Assembly: GCA_013140775.1 (NCBI GenBank)
Contig: JABFSA010000041.1
Span: 1 to 61,018, forward strand
Direction: 5' to 3'
Origin: Acidobacteriota bacterium
GTDB lineage: Bacteria > Acidobacteriota > Vicinamibacteria > Vicinamibacterales > UBA2999
Length of the DNA: 61,018 bases
In this document: positions 17,221-25,899 of the stretch, piece by piece
Layout: the number at the start of each line of letters is the position of its first letter
Numbering within the stretch: the stretch's first letter is position 1
Program-made: the position numbers and the translations under genes
Notes under the pieces: model-generated
The model's input: only the letters and a program-made list of their open reading frames with translations
The model's database searches: none
What the model was told of the DNA's origin: nothing

Positions 17221-18741
17221 ATGCGAAAACTTTTGTTCACTCTCTTTCTTCTGGCCGGTGCCCCAGCCTTTGCCCAGACGCAGAATGCTGCGGGCGGCAC
17301 GAACCTCACGCTGGCGGATGTGGAGCGCCTCGCGCTCGATCGCAATCCGCAGCTCGCGGAGGCACGTCTCGAGATTGCCGCCGCTGATTACCAGGTTGCA
17401 CTGCAGCGAGCGGCTTACAGTCCACTGTTCAGCGCATCGCTCGTGCAGCGGTCGCAGACGAATCCCTCGACCACCCAGTTGTCAGGGGGCCAGCAGCTCG
17501 TGTCCACGGATACCTCGTCGTACACGAGCGCTGTCTCGAAGGCCTTGTCCTGGGGAGGAGGTCGCATAGACGTTGATTTCACGGGCACGCGGACCGGGAC
17601 GTCCAACGTGTTTGCCACGTACAACCCGAGCTTCTCTTCGTCAGTCGCCGCGTCCATGACGCAGCCACTCTTGCGTGGGTTTCGTTTCGACTCGACCCGG
17701 GCCCAGATAGCGCAGGCAGGCATCGCTCGTCGCATCGCAGACGTTGCGCTCCGGCGAGAGGCGGCGACGCTGCTGGCGACGGTGCGGCGCGCGTATTGGG
17801 AGCTCGTGTACACCGTCGATGCGCTCGAAACCGCCAGGCAGTCGGAATCGCTCGCGCAACGGCAGCTGCAGGACAACCGTGTCAGGCTCGAACTCGGCAC
17901 CGTCGCGCCGATCGACGTCCTGGAGTCCGAGGCTGAGGTCGCAGCGCGTCACCAGGTGGTGACGCAGGCCGAAGGTGCATGGCGGATCGCGCAGGTTGCG
18001 CTCAAGGAGGAAATCATCTCCGGCACAACCGATCCGCTTTGGGGATCGACGATCGTGCCGATCGACAGACCGACAGGTGCGCCTCGTTCCCTTGACCTGT
18101 CGCAGGCAGTCGCCAGCGCGCTGTCGAACAGGACCGACCTTGTCACCGCGCGTGAACAGCGCGCAGCAGCCGACATCGATCTCCGGCTCCTCGGAGACGA
18201 GCGCAAGCCCGCTGTCGATCTGACGGCGAGCTACTCGCTCAACGGCATCGGTGGCACGCAGATTCTCCGACAGTCGGGCACGCTTGGCAGTGAAGTCGTC
18301 GGAACGCTGGCTGGAGGGTACCTCGATGTCCTTCGCTCGCTCGGCGGTCTCGACTATCCCACCTGGACCGTTGGCGTAAATGTCACGTTGCCATTGGGCA
18401 CACGGGCGGCTGACGCCGCTTTTGCCCGTGCGCAAATCGCTCGTCGTCAGGCAGACGTCCGCGTCGAGGCCCTGGAGCTGCAGGTTTCGGCGCAGGTCAC
18501 GCGGAACAGTGAGCAGGTGAAGAGCGCGGAAGAGCAGATCGCTTCTGCAGGAACCGCACGTCAGCTTGCCGAGCGCCGGCTGGACGCCGAGGAGGCGAGG
18601 CGCGCGGCCGGGCTCTCAACAACATTCGCGGTCCTGCAGGCGCAGCGGGATCTCGCAACAGCGCAGAGCAACGAGCTGCGGGCGCAGCTCGACTATCGTC
18701 GCGCGCTGGTGGACTTCGATCTGGCCCAGGAAGCGGTCTGA
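17221..18741 (+). CDS. tolC: TolC-family outer-membrane efflux channel
   Basis: 506 residues from the ATG at 17221; the first 19 residues are a signal peptide ending AFAQ. Two repeated OEP domains follow, each with long Ala/Glu/Arg/Gln-rich coiled-coil helices (for example RAYWELVYTVDALETARQSE and QLRAQLDYRRALVDFDLAQE) and beta-strand pairs that form the barrel. Length and layout fit the family. It is the fourth gene of the MacA-MacB-TolC operon and the probable outer-membrane exit duct for that pump. Confidence 0.92.
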   Translation: MRKLLFTLFLLAGAPAFAQTQNAAGGTNLTLADVERLALDRNPQLAEARLEIAAADYQVALQRAAYSPLFSASLVQRSQTNPSTTQLSGGQQLVSTDTSSYTSAVSKALSWGGGRIDVDFTGTRTGTSNVFATYNPSFSSSVAASMTQPLLRGFRFDSTRAQIAQAGIARRIADVALRREAATLLATVRRAYWELVYTVDALETARQSESLAQRQLQDNRVRLELGTVAPIDVLESEAEVAARHQVVTQAEGAWRIAQVALKEEIISGTTDPLWGSTIVPIDRPTGAPRSLDLSQAVASALSNRTDLVTAREQRAAADIDLRLLGDERKPAVDLTASYSLNGIGGTQILRQSGTLGSEVVGTLAGGYLDVLRSLGGLDYPTWTVGVNVTLPLGTRAADAAFARAQIARRQADVRVEALELQVSAQVTRNSEQVKSAEEQIASAGTARQLAERRLDAEEARRAAGLSTTFAVLQAQRDLATAQSNELRAQLDYRRALVDFDLAQEAV

Positions 18742-18803
18742 TCGATTCGGTCGCGTCGTTCGTTCGTTGTGTGAGCAACAGATAGAAATACGGAGGGTTG
18801 AAC

Positions 18804-19286
18804 ATGGTTCGTCGAACTGGATTGATTGCGGTAGGTGCGGTGGCTCTGCTGGTTGCTGCTGGTAGCGCGATGGTGCTCGCGCAAGGCCCTGGTCCCAGGG
18901 GGCCGCGCGGGGGCGGACCTGGATTCAGAGGCGGTTTGCCGCTGCGCGAACTCTCGCTGACCGACACGCAGCGGACTCAGGTGCAGCAACTGGTGCAGAA
19001 GCATCGTGAGGGCACGCGTGCGCTGATGGAAAGTGCGATGAAGGCACGCCAGGCACAGCAGCAAGCGATTGAGGCGGTTCCGACGAATGAATCGGCCATT
19101 CGCTCTGCCGCCGCGGCGGTTGCTGACGTCGAAGCGGATCTTGCGGTGCAGCAGGCTCAGCTGCAGAACGAGATCTTCAACCTGCTGACGCCGGAGCAAC
19201 AGCAGCAGCTCCAGAAGGTTCGTGCCGATCGCGAGGCGCGGATGAAGCAGCGAGCCCAGCAGCGGCCACAGCGTCGTCCTGCGTAA
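18804..19286 (+). CDS. Spy/CpxP-like periplasmic LTxxQ protein
   Basis: 160 residues from the ATG at 18804, six or so bases after GGAGG. The first 26 residues are a signal peptide (VALLVAAGSAMVLAQG), then a Gly/Pro/Arg-rich linker, then an all-helical domain with LSLTDTQRTQVQQL near the start and NLLTPEQQQQLQKV near the end, the duplicated LTxxQ motif of Spy/CpxP chaperones. The C-terminus is Gln/Arg-rich. It follows TolC by 62 bases, so it may be transcribed with the pump or from its own stress promoter. Spy-type proteins prevent aggregation in the periplasm and respond to the same envelope stress that induces MacAB-like pumps. Confidence 0.82.
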   Translation: MVRRTGLIAVGAVALLVAAGSAMVLAQGPGPRGPRGGGPGFRGGLPLRELSLTDTQRTQVQQLVQKHREGTRALMESAMKARQAQQQAIEAVPTNESAIRSAAAAVADVEADLAVQQAQLQNEIFNLLTPEQQQQLQKVRADREARMKQRAQQRPQRRPA

Positions 19287-19332
19287 CAGCCGTCCACCCT
19301 CGTCATGGGCCGGACGTGCGTCGTCGTGGGGT

Positions 19333-19367
19333 GGCGGCCCGGTCAGAGCCGGGCCGCCGCTCTTGTT
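19333..19367 (+). terminator. Probable intrinsic terminator after the efflux operon
   Basis: A perfect ten-base stem (GGCGGCCCGG at 19333-19342 and CCGGGCCGCC at 19349-19358) closes a six-base loop, TCAGAG, 46 bases after the Spy-like stop. The tail GCTCTTGTTCC is moderately T-rich. The position at the end of a five-gene run in one direction supports termination. Confidence 0.7.
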
Positions 19368-19526
19368 CCTCGAGTTTAGGACGTCCCTTCGAGATGACGC
19401 GCCAAATGGTCGCATGCTCGAGCCGGCGTGTCACACCTACGCTCCTTGATTGACCCTACCGGTACGGGAATTGCTCCGGTCAGTACTGGGACGCATCAGC
19501 GTCCTCAAAAGATCCGGAGGACTTTC

Positions 19527-20414
19527 GTGAAACTGATCCGAGCGCTCATGCTTGCGACAGCCACGCTCTCGCTTGTCGTATCGCCCATGCTCGTGAGCGA
19601 CGTTCAGGCACAGCGACGAGGTGGCCGGCGCGCCGCGGCGCCGCGCGCTGGCGGCGTTGTCGTGGCTGCGTACTATCGACCGGCGTTCATCTCGCCGTTC
19701 TACTACGACCCCTTCTACGACCCATGGTGGTACCCCTACCCCTACGGCTGGGGTCGTCCCTACGGCTATGGCTACGGACGCTATTACGACGAGGACACGG
19801 CATCGTTGCGCTTGCAGGTCACTCCGCGCGAGACGCAGGTGTACGTCGATGGGTACTACGCTGGAGAAGTTGACCAATTCGACGGTGTTTTTCAGCGACT
19901 GCGTCTCGAGTCCGGAAGTCACGAGGTTGCGCTCTATCTGCCGGGCCATCGCACGGCCACGCAGAGCGTCTTCCTGCAGGACCAGGGCACATTCCGTATA
20001 CGCCACACGATGGAGCAGTTAGCTGCGGGAGAAACCGGCGACACGCGCCCCACGCCTGTTCCCGGTGCACCCTCTGCGAACTCCCGCGCTCGCGACCGGG
20101 GACCGGTCCGGCGCGTTGAGCCCCGGAATGAGCCTCGTCAGGATCCGCGCAGCGATCCCCGGCAGGAGAACGTGGTCCGAGGCGATTCGAACTTTGGTGC
20201 GATCGCGCTTCGTGTGCAGCCGGCAGACGCAGAACTATTGATCGACGGTGAACGCTGGGACGGCCCGCGCGATGACGAGGCGCTTGTCGTTCAGATTGCG
20301 CCGGGCTCGCATCGTGTCGAGGCACGGAAGGACGGCTATCGCCCGTACTCGGGCGAGATCGTCGTCACCGTCTCCGAGACGACGCCGCTCAATATCAGTT
20401 TGCCCAGGCAGTAG
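19527..20414 (+). CDS. Secreted protein with two PEGA-like domains
   Basis: 295 residues from a GTG at 19527, preceded by GGAGG at 19516-19520. A signal peptide (ATLSLVVSPMLVSDVQA) is followed by a basic stretch and a striking Tyr/Pro/Trp/Gly-rich segment (FISPFYYDPFYDPWWYPYPY and repeated YG). Two PEGA-type beta-sandwiches follow: SLRLQVTPRETQVYVDGYYA with GSHEVALYLPGHR, and IALRVQPADAELLIDGERWD with GSHRVEARKDGYRPY, separated by an Arg/Pro linker. PEGA domains are surface- or S-layer-associated and bind cell-wall or carbohydrate. The downstream barrel gene starts nine bases after the stop. Exact role unknown. Confidence 0.82.
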   Translation: MKLIRALMLATATLSLVVSPMLVSDVQAQRRGGRRAAAPRAGGVVVAAYYRPAFISPFYYDPFYDPWWYPYPYGWGRPYGYGYGRYYDEDTASLRLQVTPRETQVYVDGYYAGEVDQFDGVFQRLRLESGSHEVALYLPGHRTATQSVFLQDQGTFRIRHTMEQLAAGETGDTRPTPVPGAPSANSRARDRGPVRRVEPRNEPRQDPRSDPRQENVVRGDSNFGAIALRVQPADAELLIDGERWDGPRDDEALVVQIAPGSHRVEARKDGYRPYSGEIVVTVSETTPLNISLPRQ

Positions 20415-20423
20415 GAGATCTCA

Positions 20424-21044
20424 ATGCCCCGGTTGATTCGTGTGCTTCCGCTCGTGCTCTTGTTGTCGCCGGTAGTGGCGTCTGCTCAGTCCACTCCCGC
20501 GCCACAACAGCTGGTCGTGGAGCGTATTCACACGCCGTTCGTGATCGCTCCCGACTACAAAGTCACCGAGCTCAACGGCGATCGCGAGCGGCTTGCCGGT
20601 GGCTATGCCGGCCGGCTCTTTGACGACAAGCTGTTCATCGGAGGCGCCGGATACTGGCTGCTCAATGCCGGTCGAGGCGAGGAGCTTGCCTATGGCGGTG
20701 TGCTGCTGGGATGGTCAACCCCGCAGCTTGGGGGCATGAGGGTTGGAGTGCGCAGCCTCATCGGAGGTGGCAGCGGCCGGCTCGCGCGTGACGTGACGTT
20801 CCTGCGCGAGGTGCGCGATCCCAGGAGACCCGCACTCGCGGGCGGGGGCACGCCGACGACGGCGCGCGTGTTGGTTCGTGACGACTTCTTTGTCTTCGAA
20901 CCGCAAGTGAACGTGACGGTCAGTCCCTTCGAGCACGTCGGAGTCAATCTGGCCGGGGGCTATCGTCTGACCGGGCTGACTGACGCATTGGATGGGCATC
21001 TGAACGGCGCCACCGGAAGCGTCGGCCTCCAGTTTCAGTGGTAA
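20424..21044 (+). CDS. Outer-membrane barrel-like protein of unknown function
   Basis: 206 residues with a signal peptide (RVLPLVLLLSPVVASAQ). The mature part alternates polar and aromatic residues (LFIGGAGYWLLNAGRGEELA, FFVFEPQVNVTVSPFEHVGV) and ends in GSVGLQFQW with a terminal aromatic residue, the signal for outer-membrane assembly. Likely an eight-strand barrel. It is translationally close to the PEGA-domain gene, so the two may work together at the cell surface. No named family recognised. Confidence 0.7.
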   Translation: MPRLIRVLPLVLLLSPVVASAQSTPAPQQLVVERIHTPFVIAPDYKVTELNGDRERLAGGYAGRLFDDKLFIGGAGYWLLNAGRGEELAYGGVLLGWSTPQLGGMRVGVRSLIGGGSGRLARDVTFLREVRDPRRPALAGGGTPTTARVLVRDDFFVFEPQVNVTVSPFEHVGVNLAGGYRLTGLTDALDGHLNGATGSVGLQFQW

Positions 21045-21052
21045 CACCGCCC

Positions 21053-21117
21053 GGTCGTAGTGCTCGGCTTCAGCCGAGCACTATGCCCTGGCGCAGCTAA
21101 AGCTGCGCACTACGACC
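21053..21117. repeat. REP-like clustered palindrome
   Basis: A nested palindrome. The outer arms GGTCGTAGTGC (21053-21063) and GCACTACGACC (21107-21117) pair perfectly. Inside are two further perfect hairpins: TAGTGCTCGGCT with AGCCGAGCACTA (21058-21083, two-base loop) and GCGCAGCT with AGCTGCGC (21091-21108, two-base loop). It lies between the convergent barrel gene and AhpD-like gene, so it may terminate both. The layout of two hairpins inside shared arms is that of a bacterial REP/BIME-type element. Confidence 0.85.
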
Positions 21118-21133
21118 GACACCGCAGCGCCGC

Positions 21134-21463
21134 CTATTCCTGATCGTAAAGCTTGAGGGTCAGGCCACCGAGCGTCGCCGCAGCACCCGCGCGCAACGCG
21201 GCCGCCAGCATCACCGACTCCGCAACCTCTTCACGAGTGGCGCCCGCGGCCTTGGCCTTCTTCGTGTGATGGTCGAGGCAGTACGGGCACTGTGTCGTGC
21301 ACGCCACCGCGATCGCCATCAGTTCGCGATACTTCCGTGGAATCTTGCCGTCGTCGCGGCCGACCGTTGAATCCAGCTCGATAAAGGCCTTCCACTCCGT
21401 GGGTGCGAGATGCTTGAACTCGCGGAGCAGCTTGCGGTCATCTGAATCGTGGTAGTGGCTCAC
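21134..21463 (-). CDS. Carboxymuconolactone decarboxylase/AhpD-like protein
   Basis: 109 all-helical residues with the AhpD core: ELMAIAVACTTQCPYCLDHH, containing the CxxC pair used for thiol peroxidase-linked reduction, then KKAKAAGATREEVAESVMLA. Length matches single-domain CMD proteins. It probably reduces peroxides or acts as an alkylhydroperoxidase-like partner in the cytoplasm. It stands alone between a REP-like palindrome and the partner-switching pair. Confidence 0.92.
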   Translation of the reverse strand: MSHYHDSDDRKLLREFKHLAPTEWKAFIELDSTVGRDDGKIPRKYRELMAIAVACTTQCPYCLDHHTKKAKAAGATREEVAESVMLAAALRAGAAATLGGLTLKLYDQE

Positions 21464-21489
21464 GCCGGGGTTCCTTTCTGGGCAAACGT

Positions 21490-21518
21490 CTACCGCGTCC
21501 GAAGCCGGACGTCGGTAG
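21490..21518 (-). terminator. Strong hairpin between STAS and AhpD-like genes
   Basis: CTACCGCGTCCG (21490-21501) pairs over twelve bases with CGGACG and CGGTAG (21506-21518) across a four-base loop, with one bulged T at 21512. It lies 78 bases after the STAS stop and 27 bases before the AhpD-like start on the same strand. No clear T-tract follows, so it may terminate or attenuate rather than act as a classical intrinsic terminator. Confidence 0.4.
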
Positions 21519-21595
21519 ATGGGGTGGTGAAGGGGAAAGGCTGATGTTCGCGCATCCTGGCGCGCGACCGTCCCGGGTCGCGTCAGCCGTACTGA

Positions 21596-21922
21596 CTAGA
21601 AGTCGCTTTCTTTTTCGACGACGTCGAACACCGTTGACAGCTTGGTGACGACGAGGAGGTCGTTCAAACGCTTGGTGAGATTCAATAACTTCACTTTTCC
21701 GCCGTTCTTCGAGGCCGTGACGGTTGCCTGCACGAGCTGGCCGAGACCGGCGCTATCCACGTAAGAGACGCCGCCAAGGTCCAGTAGCACGTTCTTGCGC
21801 CCCTGCTGCAGCAGGCTCTGGATCTTGTCCTTCAACTGCATATCGCCGCCGGCGCTCAGTGTGATCTCGCCAGTAATGGTGATGATGGTCACGTCGCCTG
21901 CCACCCGCTCTTCGAGCTTCAT
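21596..21922 (-). CDS. STAS-domain anti-sigma-factor antagonist
   Basis: 108 residues, a single SpoIIAA-type STAS domain. Phosphorylatable Ser57 lies in VSYVDSAGLGQLV, and the N-terminus VTIITITGEITLSAGG and the GGKVKLLNLTKRLNDLL helix fit the fold. It lies just downstream of, and on the same strand as, a SpoIIE-type phosphatase that would dephosphorylate this Ser. No kinase/anti-sigma factor of the RsbW type is in the window, so the partner is encoded elsewhere. Confidence 0.95.
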   Translation of the reverse strand: MKLEERVAGDVTIITITGEITLSAGGDMQLKDKIQSLLQQGRKNVLLDLGGVSYVDSAGLGQLVQATVTASKNGGKVKLLNLTKRLNDLLVVTKLSTVFDVVEKESDF

Positions 21923-22026
21923 GAATCCCCCTTCGATCAGTCCTGCGCGGTAGATAGATGTGAGAGCTGCTGCGCCGACCGCAATCGGCCGATCCTATCC
22001 CATGTCCTTCAATGGCCCAACAACGG

Positions 22027-23652
22027 TCAGCTGGCCGGCTGACCCGGGCCCGGACCCTTGTATCTCAGCACCAGGATCGTGATGTCGTCGGCCTGGGGGG
22101 CGCCGGCGGCGAAGCGATTGACCGCCGACAGGAGCAGGTCGAGTACCGCTTCGGACTTCAGACCGTGGCAGTGGCGGACAGCGTCGAGAAGCCGATCACG
22201 GCCGAATTCGTCATTCTCGACGCTCCGGGCCTCGGTCACCCCGTCGCTGACGATGACGACGATGTCTCCGGGCGCGAGCAGGACGGTCTCGTACTCATAC
22301 GTGGCCGTAGAAATCAGCCCGACGACCGGGCCGCCGGTTTCCAACCATCGCACACCGTCGCGCTGGATGACGAGCGGCGGTTCCTGTCCAGCGTTGCAGT
22401 AGCTGAAATTGCCATCCGGGGACACGACCCCGTAGCACATCGTGGAGAACCGGGCGTCGATCGCGCGTCGCAACAACGCCTTGTTGATACGCGCCATCGT
22501 GTCGGCCGGGTCACTGCTCACGGGTGCCTGGGCCGCGAAGTTACTCTGCACGACGGCTGCAAGCAGCGCAGCAGGTGGCCCCTTGCCCGACACATCGCCG
22601 AGTGCGAAGCCGAAGTCGGATTCGTTCAGATCGAGATAGTCGAAAAAGTCACCTCCGACCGTTCGGGAGGGCAGTGAGACCGCGGCCAGGTCGCAGGTGG
22701 ACCTTTCGTGCCTCGGCTCCGGCAGCAGCGCGCGCTGGATGTCGGCTGCGATGCGCAGGTCGCGATCGCTCCGCGCTTTCTCTGCGGATTCCGCGTACAG
22801 CCGTGCGCTTTCAATTGCCAGCGCGGCTTGTGTGGCAAAGGCTTCGAGCGACGCGGCCGCCGAGCCCGACGTCATCGTGCTCCGCTCGCGACCGTCGAGG
22901 TAGAGCACGCCGATCACCTTCGTCGTGCCCATCTCCGAGCCCGCGCCCGGTTCGGAGACACGCAGGGGCACGCACTGCACGTGACGGATACCGATGGCGA
23001 TCGTGCCTCCATGGTCGCCGGCGAAATCGCCTTCGAGGAGATCCGCCACCATGCGGCTCACGCCCGTCGAGAAGACCTCTCGAGGAATCTTTTCGCTGGT
23101 GGTGAACGACTTGCCTGAAAGCGTGACGCCACCTCGCGCGCGGGCGATCTTGAATTCGAGCACGCCCTCCTGGTCCGCGAGCATGACGAAGCCGCGCTCG
23201 GCCTTGGTGACCTCGATGGCGGAGTCCATCACCAGCGTCAGTACTTCGTCGAGCACGCGACCCGAGCCCAGGGCACGCAATCCGCTGAGGATCGCAGCCA
23301 TCTGCCTCAGATCGCCGGCCTCGGAGGCTGAGCTCCGAAGCGCAGAGGGTTCAGCATCGAGCGAGAACACGAGCTCCACGCTGCCGACGCGGCCAAGGCG
23401 AATGGTGTCTCCCGCCGCAAGGGTGTGCTCGGTGACCTGGTCGCCGTTGACGAACGTCCCATATCGGGATCCGCGGTCGCGCAGACGGTAGCAATCGCCG
23501 TCGCGCACGATCTCGGCGTGTTCGCGCGACACGTCAGCGCTGTTGAGCGGCAGGTCCGCCGTTCCCCGGCGACCGATCAGGAACAGGTCTCGATCGAGCC
23601 GCACCATGCGGCGGCCTTGCCCGTCTGAAATCTGAAGAAATGGATGTGCCAT
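22027..23652 (-). CDS. FHA-GAF-SpoIIE (PP2C) phosphatase
   Basis: 541 residues from the ATG at 23652; an upstream extension to 23760 adds low-complexity sequence. Domains in order: FHA (1-95) with FLIGRRGTADLPL, SREHAEIV and GTFVNGDQV for phospho-Thr binding; GAF (about 125-290) with FVMLADQEGVLEFKIARARG and CVPLRVSEPG; then a SpoIIE/RsbU PP2C domain (300-541) with VGGDFFDYLDL, FALGDVSGKGPPAALLAAVV and IVIVSDGVTEARS, whose Asp residues bind Mn2+/Mg2+. It would dephosphorylate the STAS protein encoded 105 bases downstream in response to a ligand of GAF or a phosphopeptide at FHA, linking Ser/Thr kinase signalling to sigma-factor control. Confidence 0.95.
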   Translation of the reverse strand: MAHPFLQISDGQGRRMVRLDRDLFLIGRRGTADLPLNSADVSREHAEIVRDGDCYRLRDRGSRYGTFVNGDQVTEHTLAAGDTIRLGRVGSVELVFSLDAEPSALRSSASEAGDLRQMAAILSGLRALGSGRVLDEVLTLVMDSAIEVTKAERGFVMLADQEGVLEFKIARARGGVTLSGKSFTTSEKIPREVFSTGVSRMVADLLEGDFAGDHGGTIAIGIRHVQCVPLRVSEPGAGSEMGTTKVIGVLYLDGRERSTMTSGSAAASLEAFATQAALAIESARLYAESAEKARSDRDLRIAADIQRALLPEPRHERSTCDLAAVSLPSRTVGGDFFDYLDLNESDFGFALGDVSGKGPPAALLAAVVQSNFAAQAPVSSDPADTMARINKALLRRAIDARFSTMCYGVVSPDGNFSYCNAGQEPPLVIQRDGVRWLETGGPVVGLISTATYEYETVLLAPGDIVVIVSDGVTEARSVENDEFGRDRLLDAVRHCHGLKSEAVLDLLLSAVNRFAAGAPQADDITILVLRYKGPGPGQPAS

Positions 23653-23659
23653 GTGACTG

Positions 23660-25099
23660 TCAGTGCCGCCAGCCGAGGTTGCCTGCCACGCGACGAACAA
23701 CCCCACGCAGACTGGCCTTGCTCTCAGTGGTCTTCCTGATGCGAACGTGTCCAGATCCAACCACCTGCAGGCGCAGACCCCCGCGTTCGTCAGGGGGTAT
23801 CGCGCCTTTCGCCCAGCCCACTCTACCCGAGAGCCGGTCTGCGCCTGAGATGCTGGTCACGAAGAGATCGTACGCGCCTTCCACAAGCGCGTGAACGGAC
23901 GTGTAAGGCAGGATGCCCTCGTAGCGGGCTACCTGTCCATGGTCTGGCCTCTCGGCCGTGTTTCGTGTCAGTGGAAATGCGGAGGCGCCATCGCCGTCGC
24001 GACGGACGAGTTGGCACACGAGCTGGCGAGGCAACCCGACTCTGCCCATCACGCTCGCGTCGAGGGCCACCTCCAGGCCGTCGGCGGTCCAGGCCGTTCG
24101 CGTGACCGTCGTGTTCAGCACCGGAGCATCTTCGTGGCGAATCAGTTCCACGAGTCCAGCGCGGTCGCCTCGACGAATGAAGCGGGATCGCTCCCGCAGC
24201 GGGCTGTCGAGCTGCGCTTCCATCCCTTCGGTGATGAACCCTTCGACGACGGCTTTGTGGACGGCGATCCATGCGTCCTGAAGGCTGGCGTCGTAGAGCG
24301 GGAATCGCCTCGGGTCGTACTCCGGCAGACACTTCCTGCGGTACAGGTCGAGCACCACCTGATCGGCGAGGGTCGCGTCCTTGACGTTGGCTTTGACAAT
24401 CTCGAACAACTTCACCACCGACGCTGTATACGTGGACGGATCACGTTCGGTGCGGCTGAGCTGCTTCCCGTCCTTGCGCGCTCGCAGGAAGTAGTAATCG
24501 TGATCGCCCAGTATCGAGATGCGCTTCGCGTGCACGTACGCCTGTGCGTTGAAGTTCCCGTCGTCCAGGCGGATCCCTTCCGGGAACCAGATGTTGTGTT
24601 CCTCGAGCAGGCTTCGGCGGTAGAGCTTCTGCGGGAAGAGGGTTCGAAATGCCGTGACCAGATCGGCGTCGAGTCGGGTTTGTTCGTAAACGGCCGTAGG
24701 GAAGCCCCGGCCCTCGAGCGGGACCATTTTGGGAATGACCACATCTGATCCGTGATCTTCGGCGTACGCGACGAGCCTGCGGAGACACTTCGGCGCCAGA
24801 CGATCGTCCGCGTCCGCGAAGAACACGTATTTCGATGTCGAAGCCCGCAGGCCGACGTTGCGCGGTCGGCCCGGTCTTTTGCTATTTGCCTGGTGGATGA
24901 CCGTCAGACGCGTGCCGAGTCGGGAGTAGGCGTCGAGTACCGCGGCACTCCCGTCTGTCGAGCCGTCGTCTACCGTCACGACATCGATCGCGTTCGGATC
25001 CATGTCCTGCGCGGCGATCGAGTCCAGCAGGTCCGTCAGGTACGGAAGCGCGTTGTAGACGGGCACAACGACGGAAACGGTTGGCTTGGCGGAAGTCAT
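23660..25099 (-). CDS. GT2 glycosyltransferase with C-terminal beta-sandwich extension
   Basis: 479 residues. The catalytic domain (1-230) shows VSVVVPVYNALPYLTDLLDS, VVTVDDGSTDGSA, the DxD in YVFFADADDRL and later RLDDGNFNAQAYVHA. The remaining 240 residues contain a helical segment and an Ig-like region (LEVALDASVMGRVGLP), resembling the layout of TarS/TarP-type wall-polymer glycosyltransferases. It ends seven bases upstream of the phosphatase start on the same strand, so the two may be co-transcribed although functions differ. The polymer it decorates is unknown. Confidence 0.85.
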   Translation of the reverse strand: MTSAKPTVSVVVPVYNALPYLTDLLDSIAAQDMDPNAIDVVTVDDGSTDGSAAVLDAYSRLGTRLTVIHQANSKRPGRPRNVGLRASTSKYVFFADADDRLAPKCLRRLVAYAEDHGSDVVIPKMVPLEGRGFPTAVYEQTRLDADLVTAFRTLFPQKLYRRSLLEEHNIWFPEGIRLDDGNFNAQAYVHAKRISILGDHDYYFLRARKDGKQLSRTERDPSTYTASVVKLFEIVKANVKDATLADQVVLDLYRRKCLPEYDPRRFPLYDASLQDAWIAVHKAVVEGFITEGMEAQLDSPLRERSRFIRRGDRAGLVELIRHEDAPVLNTTVTRTAWTADGLEVALDASVMGRVGLPRQLVCQLVRRDGDGASAFPLTRNTAERPDHGQVARYEGILPYTSVHALVEGAYDLFVTSISGADRLSGRVGWAKGAIPPDERGGLRLQVVGSGHVRIRKTTESKASLRGVVRRVAGNLGWRH

Positions 25100-25215
25100 G
25101 GCCTGGAACGCCTCGACGAAACCAGGGCCAGCGCGTGTCCGGAGGGCATCGAACCCGGGGATGGTTTCTCAGCGCGAGATGTGATGATACCTCTCACCTG
25201 AGTCATTCGACGGTA

Positions 25216-25800
25216 TCAGCAGATGCCTTCCATGTTCGTAATCCTCGATAGCCGGTTTCCCTCCGGGTCGAGCTCGTAGCGGATTCGCTTGCCCTCGTCG
25301 TCCAGGATGATGAGCGACTGTTGAAAGTGAATCGCTCCTGGTGTGTCCGCGGGCGTGGTGGCTTCCAGAATGTAGAGGCGCTTGGCGTGGTTGTAGATTC
25401 CCACGACCGTGACCGTCTTGTCGCGGTTGGTGATGTGCAGTTGGTGTCCATCGATGCTGTCCACCTGCGCGAACGCATCGTAGGTAATCTCGCCACCTCG
25501 TTTCCTGAAATTCCAGGCTTCCCACGCGACCGCACCCTTGAAGTCGGACGGTCGAGGGAGACCTGCCAGGTTGATGACCGTGAGCGAGTAGAGTCGCGGC
25601 CCATCCTGGACGCGGAATACCCGTCCCTTGAGCGGGCCACCCCGTTGCGGCTCGTAGGTGATGTCCCGGATCGTCGGTTGCCCTGGAAAATTGATGCTGA
25701 AGTGCTCGGTCCGATCCTCGTACTCGGTCCACTCCTGTGCCAGCGCTACAGCCGGCAGACACAGCATGGCGGCCACAGCGACGATCCTAATCCGCAGCAT
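25216..25800 (-). CDS. Small secreted protein of unknown function
   Basis: 194 residues from the ATG at 25800, where a signal peptide begins (RIVAVAAMLCLPAVALAQ). The mature part starts EWTEYEDRTEHFSINFPGQP, the pattern of PsbP/DUF1795-like secreted domains ('dgf.v.fPg.p'), with alternating strands and a C-terminal DEGKRIRYELDPEGNRLSRI. No catalytic motif. It is divergent from the dehydrogenase gene across a large inverted repeat. Function unknown; probably periplasmic. Confidence 0.65.
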   Translation of the reverse strand: MLRIRIVAVAAMLCLPAVALAQEWTEYEDRTEHFSINFPGQPTIRDITYEPQRGGPLKGRVFRVQDGPRLYSLTVINLAGLPRPSDFKGAVAWEAWNFRKRGGEITYDAFAQVDSIDGHQLHITNRDKTVTVVGIYNHAKRLYILEATTPADTPGAIHFQQSLIILDDEGKRIRYELDPEGNRLSRITNMEGIC

Positions 25801-25899
25801 GGCTGAATCCTCCAAGGCGCACATGATGGATCCTTGGCTCGTCCAGCGCAAGGCGAGGCTAAGATGTAGGCGAGTTCGACGCGAGATTGGCGAACTCGT

